NCBI RefSeq assembly: GCF_000283155.1
Contig: NW_004454281.1
Span: 364,259 to 428,258, forward strand
DNA length: 64,000 bases
DNA from: Ceratotherium simum simum
Lineage: Eukaryota; Chordata; Mammalia; Perissodactyla; Rhinocerotidae
Direction: 5' to 3'
The position numbers were made by a program, and so were the translations under genes. Within the stretch, counting starts at the first letter, position 1, and every line of letters begins with the position of its first letter. Under the pieces are notes generated by a model. It was not told the DNA's origin and did no database searches. It saw nothing but the letters and a program-made list of their open reading frames with translations. Of this stretch, positions 11,057 to 23,803 are shown in pieces.

Positions 11057-14000
11057 CCCCGCCCCCAGTGCCCCTCACCACCCTTGGTGCAGGCAGAGGG
11101 AGACCTGAGGGCTGACAGTGGGTGATGGCAGAGTCATCCAGCTCGGGCGCAGGCAAGGACCGTGCAGGGCCCTGGGAGTGAGACCTCCTCCCAGCGTGTG
11201 CGCCAGGCACCTCTGCTTCCATGGGCTGCCCTACGACTGCCCAGGGGTCCCCGGTGAGGACTCCGAGCCAGCCACTCAGGGTGAGGCTGTGCCTTTCTCT
11301 GCCTCAGCGTCCTGTCTGTGAAGTGAGAGGGTACAGCAGAAGTGGGTGCGTTTTCATGACGCACCCAGAGTGACCAGTGGCCTGGAAGAGCATGTCAGGA
11401 TTTGCCATGGTAGAGTTGGACGCAAGGCTCTAGTGTAGCGCCAGCTCGCAGGCAGGCCTGTGTGACCCTTACCTGGGCTCCTCACTACCTGCCACAGCCC
11501 TGAGCTGCCCGCCCAGCCCAGGCCACATCCTTCCTCTGGACTCTGTGTCTCTGGGAGCTGCCTCATGTGTCAGACATGACAGGTTTGTAGCTTGCTGGTC
11601 TGGCTGCATGGCTGGCCCTTGCGGCCTGGGCTGGACTCCTGCCCCAGGTGGAGAGGCAGCAGGCCTTTCCAAGGCTGGGGGCGAACTGGACAGACTTGCA
11701 GGGAGCCCCAGCATGGGGCCCATGGCAAGAGTAGGCCCAGGCTGGTGGAGCCAGTGGGGTTGCTCCTCTTCCTGGGGCTGTCATTGTTTGGAGATGGAGC
11801 CCCATAAGGGGCCTGCTGGCTCCCTGGGCCCCTAGGCTCCTGGTTTTGGGTCCCTGGCTGGGCGAGTGCCTGCAGATCCTGTAAACTAGCGCTGAGGGGA
11901 TGTTGAGAAGGGCTCCGCAAGACAGGTAGCCCCTGCCTTCTTGTCACAAATCCCATCACTGGTTCTACCTTCATATTTCACATCTGTCCGTCTATCCACT
12001 GCCCCAGGGCCCCTGTCAGGCTCTGCCCCTTCCCAACCTGTACAGTGCCCTATGACAAGGGCGTCCTGGGGACAGAGACCCACACCTCCCCTGCCACCAT
12101 CACCCCTGTGTTCCCTAGACCCTCCCACTCCCCCGGGTCCCACCCTCCTCCTGCAGGAAGCTCTCACTGGGACCCCAGGCCTGCAGGTGCCCCCACTCCC
12201 CCACACTGGTGTCTACTACTGACTCTCCTCTGCATTTGTGGAGTTCTCGGTGTGGCCGGAGCCCCAGGAGGAGGGAGCATGTTCTTGTGGCCGCGCATCC
12301 CTGCTGGGTTGGTGAGTAGTTGCGGGGCTGGGGGCGGGAGGACCTGACTTCAGATCCTGGACCCAGTTTCCCCCTCTGCAAAATGGGGTGTTGGGCTGAC
12401 CGAAGGTACCTGTGAGAGGCAGGAGATGAGGGTGCACAGCCAGGGCTGCCTGAGGCCCCGCGCGAGGCCAGCACTGAGGAGAGGCCAGCGGTTATCAGAA
12501 CTGATAAGAAAGGCACAGAGTTCTTGGTGGGACAAAACCTGTGTGAACAGTTAAAGCCAAGAGCAGAAGTGTCCCAGAAATGTTACATTCTCAGCAAAGC
12601 TGATTCCTGAGCCTCAGACCCCATGGCAAGAACAGTGGCCCCTCTGCCATGGGGGACGAGGGTGGCAGTGGGTGGGTGGACTCCCAACCACAGTTGCCCT
12701 CCCAGGCACACACGTGAGTATGCGCACACGCACATGGATATGCACACATACGCCTGGCTTGGGCCCCCCATTCTTCCCTGCCTCTGGCCCCCCCACATCC
12801 TGACCCCTCCACAATCCCACCGTGACTTGAAGCCCCTGCCCATGATGAAGGGGCTACTGTCAGGCAGAGAGACCCACCCTCGGGGCCCCCAAATGGGCCA
12901 TGTGCACAAAGGACGATGGGACAGAGGCTCGGAACGGTCTGGAAAACACCATACAGCCGAGGGGAGAGCGTTTTATCACCTGTGTCCCCCTAGAGATGGC
13001 CTCCCATCTGCAGCCCAGACCCTCCCCCATCTGTGCCACCCTGTGTTTCAGTGATACAACACAAACGCTCTGGCAACATCCTCAGGCCTGGATACAACAA
13101 GAGAGAATGTGTCCCCTGGGCCATCGACAGAGACAGGAAGCCCACGGGGGCTGCGTCTGAGGCACACCTGGTCAGAGCTCCAGCCTCTGGGTCCTGGGGA
13201 CTGGGGACCCAGGCTGCCCACCTAGTGGGGACATGGGTTCTGGGCTGGCCTCAGGGAGCCTCAGGAGAGACAGGCGGCCTATCCTTCAGGGCAGGAGTGG
13301 GGTTCGGGTTTGGGGAGCAGGGCCGGGTGGGTGTTGGGGCAGACCCCTGGGGGGCCGTGACCCCCTGCGTGGGCCAGTGGGACCCTGGTGTGGGAGTTCT
13401 CCCTGCTCTGCTGTTTGCCCTGACGAAGCACGCCCGGCCTTCTGGAAGGGGGAAATGTTATCAGTCCACAAGTCGGAACAATCGCGCTTTTGAAGGATAG
13501 GCAACAGCGTTAGGAACGCTCACAAGGGACCTTGGCGGCCCAGCGTGAAGTGCAGGTGTGACAGTCCCAGTCGAGTGGGGATGAGAGAGTGTGCACGAGT
13601 GTGTGGGGATGCATTGGGAACTCCACCGGACGACCTTGGGGTCAGAGATGACAGTGCCCAGCCAGGGGTCTGGCCTTTTCTAGAAAGGACTTAGCCTGGC
13701 AGGTTGGCCTCATGCGGTGCCTTCTGGTTTCCCTGCAGGAGCTGGAGCCGGCCGGATGGACATCGGGACATGCTGATCTCCCCTCAAGACAGGTAAGTGA
13801 CCTAGGCGTGGCCTGGGGACGTCCCCTCCTCACGGGACAGCAGAGTGTCTTTGTGGGCTGGGCAAGTATGGTTGACAGAGGGATGGACTGTGGCCCCAGG
13901 CGGTGTGTGCTTCTGGTCAGCCTCACGCTGAGTGGGCACAGCCCCCCGGGCTGGACAGGGCTGGATGTGGGGGCCTCTCACTGCCCTGCTGGGATTCACT

Positions 14001-14262
14001 GATGGCTTGAGTGTGGACGACAGTCACTGGTTTGCCATCTGGCTTGGTGGACAAGCCTGCAGTGGGGCTGACCGACCAGCATGTTAACTGGGGCTGGTCC
14101 TCACCCACCGTGACTTGGACGCCTGCCGCAGCAGTGTCTGGTATTGGTACAGCCCACCCGGCTCCGCTCTTAGCTCAGAGTGGTCCCTGCTGCCCCGGGG
14201 AGACAGGCGGTGGGCCCACACCTGGAGCACCAGGAGGAGGGCCTTGCGGCCACGCGACTGGC

Positions 14263-14395
14263 TTTGTCTGAAAGGGCCAGAGAGCAAATGTTTTGGTGCT
14301 GTGGGCCGTCTTTGCCGCACACAGCCACACCAGTCTGCCATTGTAGGGTGGAAGCAGCCACGGGCAACATGTAGCCGAGTCGATGAGACCGTCCT
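14263..14395 (+). mobile_element. MER20-like hAT-Charlie DNA transposon fragment
   Basis: The sequence follows the MER20 consensus order: CTGAAAGGGCCAGAGAGCAAA, then a TTTTGG...TGTGGGCCGTCT segment, a GCCATTGTAGGGTGGAAGCA segment, and GCAACATGTAGCCGA. Both termini are missing or too diverged to place. This is an ancient non-autonomous element without coding capacity. Confidence 0.7.
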
Positions 14396-15714
14396 GATCA
14401 CAGTCGTGGGCGTTGCGTGCTGGCCCCTGGCCTTGGGCGTTATCTGTGTTTGTGGGTGCCTCTGTTACAGCTCCAGGGAAACTGAGGTGTGGTGCCCAGG
14501 AAGTGTAGCAGGGCCAGAGGCTGAATGGTCCCTGTGTCCCCCAGGACCCTCTGAATGGTGGGAAGGTATGCCCTGCTGACCCCCAGGTTTGAGACAGTTT
14601 GCTGTGGTGGTTGTATTTGCAGAGTGGTGGTGGCTTATAAGAATGCCCCAGTCACTCTTGTCCCTGTAGTACAGGTGCCCAGTCCCCAGCCTGGCCGTCT
14701 GCCCCTGCCCCACCAGGTACTATCTCCATGGGAGGCTCGGCCAACCCAGCCCTGTGGATTCTGAATGTCACTGAGTGTCCAGCACAGAGGGCCTGGCCCA
14801 GTCAGTGCCATGCTCTGGTGGTGGCGAGAAGGCAGTGGCCACAGACCCAGGAGCCCCCAGGCCTCCCAACACCTGAATGTCCTGTGCCAAGGGCTGTAAG
14901 ACAGAGGACAGGTGTGGGGGGCCCAGCTTTTCCTTGTCTGTTCCCCAGAACCGCAGGTGTGGGAAGCTGCTGGGGGGTCTGCTGCCGCCTGGCTGTGTAG
15001 GGGGAGGAGGGTCTGGCCAAGCATCTTGGTGGCCAGGCTGTTGGGCCACACGGGGGCTTCTGGATTGGGAGGAAGAGGGTCAGGCTGCTGGGCTCGCTGG
15101 GCCAGAGCGCCCAGGCCTTGGGACGTGGCATTGCTTGTGACACAGGTGACATGGTGGCAGGAGGCTGGCTCCCATCTCCCTTAACTCTTAGTAGGCCCCC
15201 ACACCTCAGGTTGGCAGGCCACCCAGACACCAAATGGCAGCTTGGTAACGGTCTACAGGAGGCTGCCCGCCGCTCTCGCCCACTCTCCCTTGTTGCTTGC
15301 TCTTTTCCTGTCCCTGTTTTTCCCTCCCTGCAGCCTGCTCCTGGTCTCCTCCTGTTTCTCTCTGGCCCTTTCTCTGCCTCTCTCTACCTCTCCCTGTCTC
15401 CTGTCTCTGTCCTGCCCTTCTCAAGTGTGGTGATTGATTATTCTTCTTTGCCGTGGTGATTGACTATTCACGTCTGCCGTGGGTACTGGATGGATGGATG
15501 GCAGCATTTGTGCCATCTCTGCTCTGGGCTGGGACTGTTTCACAGACTGGGAAGCAGAACCTGGGCCCTGGCTCAGGGCTCCCTGCTCTGCCAGGCTCTG
15601 GGGTGAGGCTCTGCCCACATCAATAGGGGCATGGGGAGGGGGCCTCAGGACTAAGTCGGGACTGGGGCTAATGGCAAGCACCCATGTATCCTCCATCCTG
15701 GTCTTCAGCCATTT

Positions 15715-15815
15715 AGCAGTTGCTCATTGAGCTCTATGCTGGACACTGGGCATTGCAGCCACATTAGGCCCAGCCCCGCCCTGGGGGAGTCTCCAGCCTA
15801 GATGAGGAGACAGCA
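15715..15815 (+). repeat. L2-type ancient LINE fragment
   Basis: Words such as CATTGAGCTCTATGCTGGACAC, then CCTGGGGGAGTCTCCAGCCT and AGGAGACAGCAATGAATAGA, match the usual order in L2 3' regions. It is heavily diverged. Confidence 0.5.
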
Positions 15816-16442
15816 ATGAATAGAGAAAGGAGTGACTAATGGTGGAATTGCAAGATGGTGGTGAACAGCGCGGCTCCCTGCGAGGGGTGAGCTGGAAGGT
15901 GGTGTGGGGGTGACACTGATGCCCAGCCCGGGGACGTGGGTGCCCTTCACCACAGCCGTGCCAGCACTGATACCACCTTTTGGGAACCCCCCCGGCCCAG
16001 CCTTGCCCCTTGGCAGCAAGTGGCCTTTGCTGCTGAGCACAGCCACACTTCTGTGATGGCCATCCCGGTGCCAGGGTTGCTTGGGGTTTTGAAGTGTTTC
16101 TCAGCCATTGGTGTGGTCTTGGCACATGAAACCACGATTTCCTCCCCTGTCTGTCTGCCTGCTGCAGGTTTTTTTCAGCCTTTGAATTTTTGTTTATGAT
16201 GGTTTTCGTGTTCAGAAATCTTTCATGTTTTGTGGTGAAATCTGTTGAATTTTTTGTCTTTTAGGTATTCCCTTGTTCTATGCACCGTTCTCCGTAGCTT
16301 GTAGCCAGGTAAATACACATCGATCTTTTCCTGTAGGTATTTCTAGTGAGGGTTTACACTCCAGATTTCATCCATCTAGAATTTATTTTGACATAAATGT
16401 AAGGTGAGGATTTATCTTTGTTTATACAGTTGTATCTGAACC

Positions 16443-16649
16443 GGTTTTTTTTTTTTTTTTTTTTTGGTGAGGAAGATTGTTGCGGAGCTAACATGTGTGC
16501 CAGTCTTCCTCCATCTTATATGTGGGACGCCGCAACAGCGTGGCTTGATGAGTGGGTGCATTGGTCCATGCCTGGGATCTGAATCTGCGAACCCCAGGCC
16601 ACCAAAGCGGAGCACGCGCTCTTAACCACTACGCCACAGGGCCAGCCCC
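16443..16649 (-). mobile_element. ERE SINE (perissodactyl tRNA-derived), minus orientation
   Basis: The element starts with a T run of about 23 bases (the reverse of its poly-A tail), followed by GAGGAAGATTG...AGCTAACATGTGTGCCAG. It then carries TATGTGGGACGCCGCAACAG, and ends in ACTACGCCACAGGGCCAGCCCC. This is the reverse complement of the ERE head GGGCCGGCCC...TTAAGTGCG. No clear target-site duplication was found. It interrupts a T-rich segment (about 16.2-16.7 kb) resembling antisense old LINE sequence. Confidence 0.9.
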
Positions 16650-18929
16650 TCTGCACTATTTCTTGAGGAATACTTTCTGTCATCAGAAGTTGGAAATGTT
16701 GCCCTATGCGTCCTCGGGTTTGTGGGGCTCATGGCAGGCGCCTGGCCCTCAGCCGGCGCGCACTGCCCCCTTAGAAAGATCAGATTGGAGCGTCCCCTTG
16801 ATCAGCCTTTGTTCTCAAGAGTCGCACTCGCTCTGCGGGTGTGTGTTGGATCCCCTCTGTGGGGCCCTCCTCCTGAGGACGTCTGTGGACTTACCTGAGG
16901 TTCACACTGTTTGGAGTGGCCCTCCCGGCGTGGGTTAGTGGCGTGTGCAGGCCCCTGCACGTCCTGCTCTGGTCTCCCTGTGACTTGGGACTCTCGCAGC
17001 CCCGCTGAGCACCCTTGATTACTGAGAGCAGGTCCCTGCTGTGGTGGGGCCTCCTCAGAAGCCCCCTAGGTGGCCCGGGCCCCTTTGCAGGCATCGGGCC
17101 TTTGAGTACCTTGTGTGGCCTGTGGCTGGAGACAGCTGCTGAGCCACTGTGCAGGGAGGGTGTGGGTCTCTTGATGTTAGCGTTGGTGGGCTGTCACACA
17201 TGCATGTCCCTTGTCCAGGCGGCTCTGTCATGCTGTGAGGGATGAACTAGCCTCTTCCTCATGACCCCAGGTGGAGGCACCACAGGCCAGGTACTCCCAC
17301 ATCTGGTTTGTATCTCATCCTCCGGGACTGGGAGGTGAGTCATGGTTGCCAACCTGTCTGCCACGCAACGATCTTGCCAGATGGCTGGAGAGCCTGGTGC
17401 AGGCCGGCCGGCCGGCCACCATCTTGCCTGGGGGCTGCTGTCAGCCAGACGTCTGGAGGCCTCTGTGATTGGACTTGTGGGTCCTTCCCCAGGTGGACTC
17501 AATGTCAGAAGCAGGAGCCAAGACCTCAGCCCCCAGGGAAGCCCCAAGCACCTTCTGACCCCTGGTGCCTGTGCCTCTCAGGTCGGGCAGGAAGGAGACT
17601 CTCCCCGGCAGGACTTGGGTTCAGAGCCTGGCTCTGCTCGCCCCACAGGCCACACGCAGGGCTCAGCACCGGTGGTGCTCCGTGCTGGCCGCTGCAGATA
17701 CAACGTGGGTGCTGCGCCAGCTTCTGGCTGTGCCATCCCTTGCTCGGGGTGATTCGCGGCTGGTGGCATGGCCGGTGCAGTGGGGCCAGCCTGGTGAGGC
17801 CTACATCGCCCAGCCACCAGGCAAGAGGGTGCCGCGCCAGCCGTGCCCTGTCCGCAGGTCCTCCAGGGCCGTCTCTGCAGGCCCACAGGGGCTGTTTTGG
17901 TGTGCTGACCCCTGTCCCCGACCCCGGCCCCCAGCCTCATCACCCCTCCCAGAGCATCACGCCCTCATGCCTCCTGTGGCCACCTTGGGGCCTCTCGCTG
18001 TCACTCGGCCATAGTCAGCTTTGGGCTGTTCCCTGGGCTTGTCCTGTTTTGTTCCGCTGCCTGGACTGTCCTCCGGGGAGCTGCCTGTGGAGCCCCCTAG
18101 ACCGTCAGGCTGCCGAGGGGCCTCCCTTCCCCCAGGCCCTGGGCATCCCCTGTCCCAGCGTGACCCTCAACCCTGGGAGTTAGATCTTGTGCAGCAGGGA
18201 CGACCCCCCTGCAGCTCTGATTTGGGGAGTCTGAGGCCCCGGCTCATCTCGCCCACGGGAAAGGCTGCCCAGTGTTGGGGTGGGGAGAGGGAGGCACCCA
18301 CCCCCACGGTGCATCTTGCCAGGTTAACGGTTGCAGTCCATGAGTTTGGTATTTCAAATATGCCTTTAGTTAAACTTTTTCTTTTCAAAATATTTTCACT
18401 CTGTGAAATCCTAATCAGGCCGTTCACTCGTCTGAATGTATTTGCTGCTCTCTGCATTTTGCAAGATAATGAGGCTGTGGAGATGGCTACCAGCCCTGTC
18501 GTTGTCCTCCCTGGGGCTTTTGCTCTGTGCCCTGGAGGGAGATGCCAGTGCCCCCATGGCCCTTCCTGGCCCATGGGATCTGGACCACAGTGCCTGGGAG
18601 GGCACTGAGTGTACAGATGGGGAAACTGAGGCCCGGACCTCTGAGGAATCTTGAATGGCATAGGTGGAGGGGTCTCAGCCCCAGGCAAGGCCCACTGTTC
18701 ACAAAGCAGCATCTCCCTTCATGGAGGAGCCACCTCCCGTACCCCCAGACCCCTCACGCCAGGCTCGGGTCAAGGCCATGGCCTGGTGATGCTGCAGAGG
18801 TGCCTTCTGGATCTGGCAGGGGCAGGCTCCCCTGGGAGTGCCCAGGGGCTGCGAGTGAGGGAGAGGCCACGAGACCAACCCGCAGACATCCGGTGACCAT
18901 AGCACTGAGTCCCCTGTTTTGCCTTTAAA

Positions 18930-19400
18930 AAAAAAATTATAAAGCAATATGTGCTTGTTTATAGAAAATGTAGAAAATACAAAAAAGAGGGAAAAAGAAA
19001 TCACACCTGTCATCCCCATAGCTCGGCATCGCGTGTCCTTGCGTGGGCTCCTAGGGAGCTGCTTTCTGTGTGTGTTGGAGTGTGTGGGTTAGGATCCCTC
19101 CCCCTCCCTCACCTCGGCACCATCTCCCGTGTGGGTGTCCAGATGGTTCACCAACACGACCCCCTCCCGCCTATGTCCACTGTGTCCCTGCCTCTCCCCT
19201 CCTCTGACACACCTGGCCCTTCCCCTCGGGGCTCTGCACTTTCCGGACACACTCATGCATGGTCCCCTCTGTTCCTGGGGCCTGTATCCCGCCGCAGCCA
19301 GGAGCTTGGGAAACACCTCCACCCATGGACATTCAGACTGTTTGCAGCTCCTCTCTCCAGTCGGGGCTGCTGTAGTAAACATCTCATGCCCAGAGCACTT
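18930..19400 (+). repeat. Degraded ancient LINE-like remnant
   Basis: The segment begins with TTATAAAGCAATATGTGCTTG and a GAAAATGTAGAAAATACAAA word, then CACACCTGTCATCCCCATAG. Further on it has GACTGTTTGCAGCTCCTCTC and GTAGTAAACATCTCATGCCC. These words and their order resemble the 3' part of an old mammalian LINE, but family and boundaries are uncertain. Confidence 0.4.
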
Positions 19401-21837
19401 TTTCTGTGTTGAAACAACTTGGGCTTGGCCTGGAGGTCCAGGCAGGGCCTGGGGGTTTGCTGGGGGCAGAGCCTGGAGGAGGGTTATCAGACTTAAGCCA
19501 AACCTGGGAGAGTGGCCCAAGGGGGTGCCCAAAACAGCCCCTCTCCCGAGAGATGGCCAGCCCACCATCTTCAGACAGCCCATTCCGGGGACCTGCACAG
19601 GAGACAGACTCCCACTGGGCAGGTGGCCAGTCCAGGGAGCCACACCTCTGGGGAGGGCCCACCTGTCCCCGTTCACTCATCTGTAGAAGGGGAGCCCAGG
19701 TGCCCCAGCTGGCATGTGCGAGGTGACACCTGTCCTTGTGGCACTGTGTACTGCAGGTGCCCCGTCCTCAGCCCCCACCCAACCTTATCCCCGTGGGGGC
19801 TTGAGGCCTGGAGTCCTGGCGGGGCAAGCACTCCCACAGATGATCACCTCCGAGGTCAGTCAGGACCCCCAGGGAGGGTGCACTGATGGCTCTGGGAGTA
19901 AGAGCGAGGCTCCTCTGCACCCAGCTGGAGGCCCAGGGCTTAAGGCACCTCAGCACCCACCCCCTGCCCTGTTCAGAGGCTCTGCTGAGGGTGTTGGTCC
20001 TTTGGAGCATGCCATGGGCCACCCGGTCTGCCCACCATGGGTGAAGGTGGGGCCCTGAGGACCCTGTCCAGAAGGCCTGACAGGGCAAGGGGAAAGCAAG
20101 GGTCGGGAGGGGAGGGGCAGGATGTAGGAGTGTAGGAGACAGGGAGGGGAGGGAGACCATCAAGTGGTTGGAGGCCTGAGAGCCCCAGCCCAGGCCCAGG
20201 GATAGGAGTAAGGAGGATGCTGAGACAATGTGTTCTAAGCTCCCTGGCCACATGCCCAGCCTTCTGAGGAGAACTGGAGTTGGGGAGGGGGCTTTCCTGG
20301 ACACACTGGGAGAGGGAGGCCGTGGGCCCTGGGATTCCCAGACACTCCAGTCGATGGGCACAGACTACCAGCCTCACCTGTCGTCTCCTGCCCAGGATGG
20401 GGAGTGGGCTCATTGCCACCTAGGAGGACAGGTGACCTGTCTAGGGCCCCGGAAGAGGCAGGGCCATGGCCAGGACCCCACCTGGTTCACCTCCTCCCAG
20501 CTGGGGCTTCCCTGCTCCTTTGCCCACCACAGCCCCAGACCCAGCTGGGGCCAGGGAGTTGGGTGGGACCAAGACCATCTTCCCTCTTGGGCCTCCTGGC
20601 TGGGGGACAGGGAATTATGATGGGGAAACTGGGGCTCAGCAGGCAGAGCCAAGCCCTGCTCCCAGGCCCCAGGCAAGCACAGCTTCCCTTTCCAGTCTTC
20701 TTGGTGACAGGTCTCAGGTGTTTGCCTGTCTGCAGGGAGCTGTTTGTGACGAGACCAATTCTGACACCTATTCAGTGATACACCTATTTGTATTTGAAGA
20801 AATAATTCCAGACTTGACTTCCCAAACCTTCGAAACAGGGGCGTTGGGTAATTTGTAAGTAAGCCTGTATGCTTGCAGACTTTTGTCTTTACAGAGCCAG
20901 GACTTCCAGAGGTTCAGTGCTGTAAGAGGTGGGGCGGGCAATGCCCCAGGGTGTGTGCAGGGAAGGAGGCCATGTGTGACCACGACAGCAGCAGACTTGT
21001 GCCTTGAGGGAACCCTGGGCCAGCATGCAGGCTGGGACATCCCCTTCCTCCTGGTGACTCTGTTCACTGCCGTGACCCCACTTGTCCTGCTCTGCTCACT
21101 CAGAGCCCCACCCCTCACAACTGATGGGCCCGAGGAATGACCCTCAGGCCGGAAGCCAAGTCTGACTGAGGACAGCAGCCTTGGGCAGAGGAAGGGGGCT
21201 GGGTAGGAGTAGAGGAGTGTCTGCCATCCCCTCCACCAAAGCCGAGTGGGGGCTGCTTCAGCTGGGGCCAGGGGGGCTCCCGAGCTTGGCCTAGCTCTCT
21301 CGCCCACTCCTTCAGCAAACATTTATCTGGCTTCTCCCCCCAAAACCCCTCTCCCCATGAGATCCCCCATCACCTTCAGGTTAAAAACCATACCTGGTCC
21401 CTGTGACTCCCCAACCTCGCTCCTTGCCACGCCCACCTCCTGACTCAGCAGGCTGTGGCTGGGTGAGGGTCTTTGTCGACCTACCTGCTGTGTCATTCTA
21501 GACACAGAGGTGCCCTCAGCAAGGCAGCATCCTCCTGAGCCTTCAGGAGCCCTGAGGCAGTCCCCCTGACATTTCTCCAGTTTCTTGTAAGTGTTGGCCT
21601 CAGTGTAGGGCACATGCTGTGATTCCTCAGGGTGGCCTGGGCACTGTTCTCCATCTGCTCATCGTTGCCTCCTTCACGCAGCAGAAATGAATTGAGCACC
21701 TGCTACATGCCAGGTACTGTGCTGACTGCCCCTCAGCTCTGGCCTGTCATCCAGCAGAGGCCACGGTGGTCCCTGTCCTCGTCCACCACCACCTTTGGTT
21801 CCATATGAGGCAGCAGGGGAAGGTTTAGATTTGTTGT

Positions 21838-22090
21838 CTTTTTTTGTGTGTGTGTGTGAGGAAGATCAGCCCTGAGCTTAACATCCGATGCCAATCCTCC
21901 TCTTTTTGCTGAGGAAGATTGGCCCTGGGCTAACATCTGTGCCCATCTTCCTCTACTTTGTATGTGGGACGCTGCCACAGCATGGCTTGGCAAGTGGTGC
22001 ATCGATCTGCCCCGGGGATCCGAACCTACGAACCCCGGGCCACTGAAGTGGAGCGTGCTGACTTAACCGCTATGCCACCGGGCTGGCCCC
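21838..22090 (-). mobile_element. ERE SINE with target-site duplication
   Basis: A reverse-oriented ERE element lies between two copies of AGATTTGTTGT (21827-21837 and 22091-22101), an 11-bp target-site duplication. The tail has become a short (GT)n tract. The GAGGAAGAT...CCTGAGCT...AACATC module appears twice (from about 21859 and about 21912), so the element has a partial internal duplication. It ends in GCTATGCCACCGGGCTGGCC. Confidence 0.92.
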
Positions 22091-22444
22091 AGATTTGTTG
22101 TGTCTGCTTTGTCCATGCAGAGGCCTAAGAGCTGGCGGAGGCACAGCAGTGAACTTCACAGTATGACCTTAGGTTCATAGGTCAATTTTCTTTATCTTCC
22201 TTTAGTCTTGTCCTCTCTGAACCATATCTATTAGAAATTTCTGTTTCTGGCACTTGAAAGGTAGTCAATGAGAGATGCATTGGTCATTTAAGTGGGAGTC
22301 TTGGTTTGTGGACTTAGATGCTTATGTGCTCACTTATTTTAGGTTTGTTCTAGTTTATTTATATTCATTTTTTATTGTTTGATAATCAGAGTATTGAGGG
22401 CTATGAATTTATCTCTGAGAACAGATTTGGCTATAACCCATATA

Positions 22445-22900
22445 TTTTTTTCCAGCTTTATTGAGCTATAATTGACATATAGCATTGTGTAAGTTTAAGG
22501 TGTACAGTGTGATGATTTGAGACATGTGTATATTGCAAAATGTTTACAAGAATAACATCCTTCACCTCACATAATTATCAGTTTTGTTGTTACAGTGACA
22601 ACTTAAAGTTCTACTCTGTAGCAACTTTCAAGTATGCAACATGATATTAACTGTAATTGCCATGCTGTATATTATGTCCCTGGAAATTAGTCATCTTATA
22701 ACTGAAAGTTTGTACGCTTTGACCACCATCTCCCCATTTTCCCCACCCCTCAGCCTCTGCAACTGCCATTCTATAACTCATACATTTTTATGTGATTATA
22801 TTTTTTCACTGTTTCTGAATAGTCAAGTCTGTATGCTTAAATTTTTATCTTTGATCTATTACTTATTTAAAAGAATGTTTTGCAATTTCTAAGTTATTAC
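22445..22900 (-). mobile_element. LINE-1 3' UTR fragment (L1MA-like), antisense
   Basis: On the minus strand this reads as an L1MA-type 3' UTR, for example GGGAGATGGTGGTCAAAGCG, then TACTTGAAAGTTGCTACAG and TTATGTGAGGTGAAGGATG, ending in a poly-A-type terminus. On the plus strand it starts at TCCAGCTTTATTGAGCTATA. It has no coding capacity. Confidence 0.85.
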
Positions 22901-22912
22901 ACAGAAGTGGCT

Positions 22913-23039
22913 TTTTTTTTTTTAATGGTTTTTTTTTTCTTTTAGTGAGGAAGATTGGCCCTGAGCTAACATCCATTGCCAATCTTCCTCCTCTTGCTTG
23001 AGGTGTGCGAACTTAACCACTACACCACCAGGCAGGCCC
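22913..23039 (-). mobile_element. Internally deleted ERE SINE with target-site duplication
   Basis: Only the two ends of an ERE remain, joined by a deletion: GAGGAAGATTGGCCCTGAGC followed by GCGAACTTAACCACTACACC. The 12-bp duplication ACAGAAGTGGCT flanks it (22901-22912 and 23040-23051). It inserted at the 3' end of the LINE-1 copy to its right. Confidence 0.9.
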
Positions 23040-23279
23040 ACAGAAGTGGCTCTTTTTAAAATTTGTTTTTAATAAAATTACAATACGTATAAAATTTACG
23101 ATCTTAATCATAAGCGTACAGTTCACTGCCATTAAGTTTATTCACATTGTTGTGCAACGAATCTCTAGAACTTTTTCATCTTGCAAAATTGGAACTCTAT
23201 ACCCATTAAAGAACAATACCCATATTCATAGAATATCCATATTCATATTCATAGAATATCTCTTCAAGACTATACTTGA

Positions 23280-23528
23280 GGGCCGGCCCTGTGGCTTGGT
23301 GGTTAAGTGCGCGCACTGCAATGCTGGTGGCCNNNNNNNNNNNNNNNNNNNNNNNNNNNNNNNNNNNNNNNNNNNNNNNNNNNNNNNNNNNNNNNNNNNN
23401 NNNNNNNNNNNNNNNNNNNNNNNNNNNNNNNNTAGAAGGATGTGCAGCTATGACATACAACTATCTACTGGGGCTTTGGGGGGAAAAAAATAAAATAAAT
23501 AAAATCTTAAAAAAAAAAAAAAAAAAGA
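23280..23528 (+). mobile_element. ERE SINE, plus orientation, containing an assembly gap
   Basis: The head GGGCCGGCCCTGTGGCTTGG and the A-box region TTAAGTGCGCGCACTGC are visible, then 100 N, then the A-rich tail. A 14-bp target-site duplication AAGACTATACTTGA (23266-23279 and 23529-23542) flanks it. The perfect duplication and long A tail suggest a comparatively young insertion. Confidence 0.93.
23333..23432. other. Assembly gap, 100 N
   Basis: Exactly 100 N bases lie within a SINE. This is the conventional size for a gap of unknown length, so the true missing length need not be 100. Confidence 0.99.
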
Positions 23529-23610
23529 AAGACTATACTTGAAGTTCTTTTGGATATATTTCCAGAAGTGGAATTGCTGGATCATAGGGTAATTCTATGC
23601 TTAATTTTTT

Positions 23611-23803
23611 AATTTTTTTTTTGGCGAGGAAGATTGGCCCTGAACTAACAGCTGTGCTAGTCTTCCCCTATTTTGCATGTGGGATGCTGCCACAGCATGG
23701 CTTGATGAGTGGCTTAGGTCTGCGCCTGGGATCCGAACCTGCGAACCTGGGTCGCTTATGTGGAATGCACTGAACTTAACTATTACGCCACTGGGCCGGC
23801 CCT
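23611..23803 (-). mobile_element. ERE SINE with target-site duplication
   Basis: A reverse-oriented ERE runs from GGCGAGGAAGATTGGCCC to ACGCCACTGGGCCGGCCC. It is flanked by a 15-bp duplication TATGCTTAATTTTTT (23596-23610 and 23804-23818). It splits the C-terminal ORF2 part of the surrounding LINE-1. Confidence 0.93.

Noticed and set aside
12700..12760. CA/GT-rich stretches (also 28080-28200 and 42930-43140) as microsatellites.
   Set aside because: They are too interrupted to be called true dinucleotide arrays.
17308..18183. A 291-codon plus-strand frame in the ARVCF 5' intron.
   Set aside because: No recognisable domain, no conserved splice context, and several other frames are open over the same bases.
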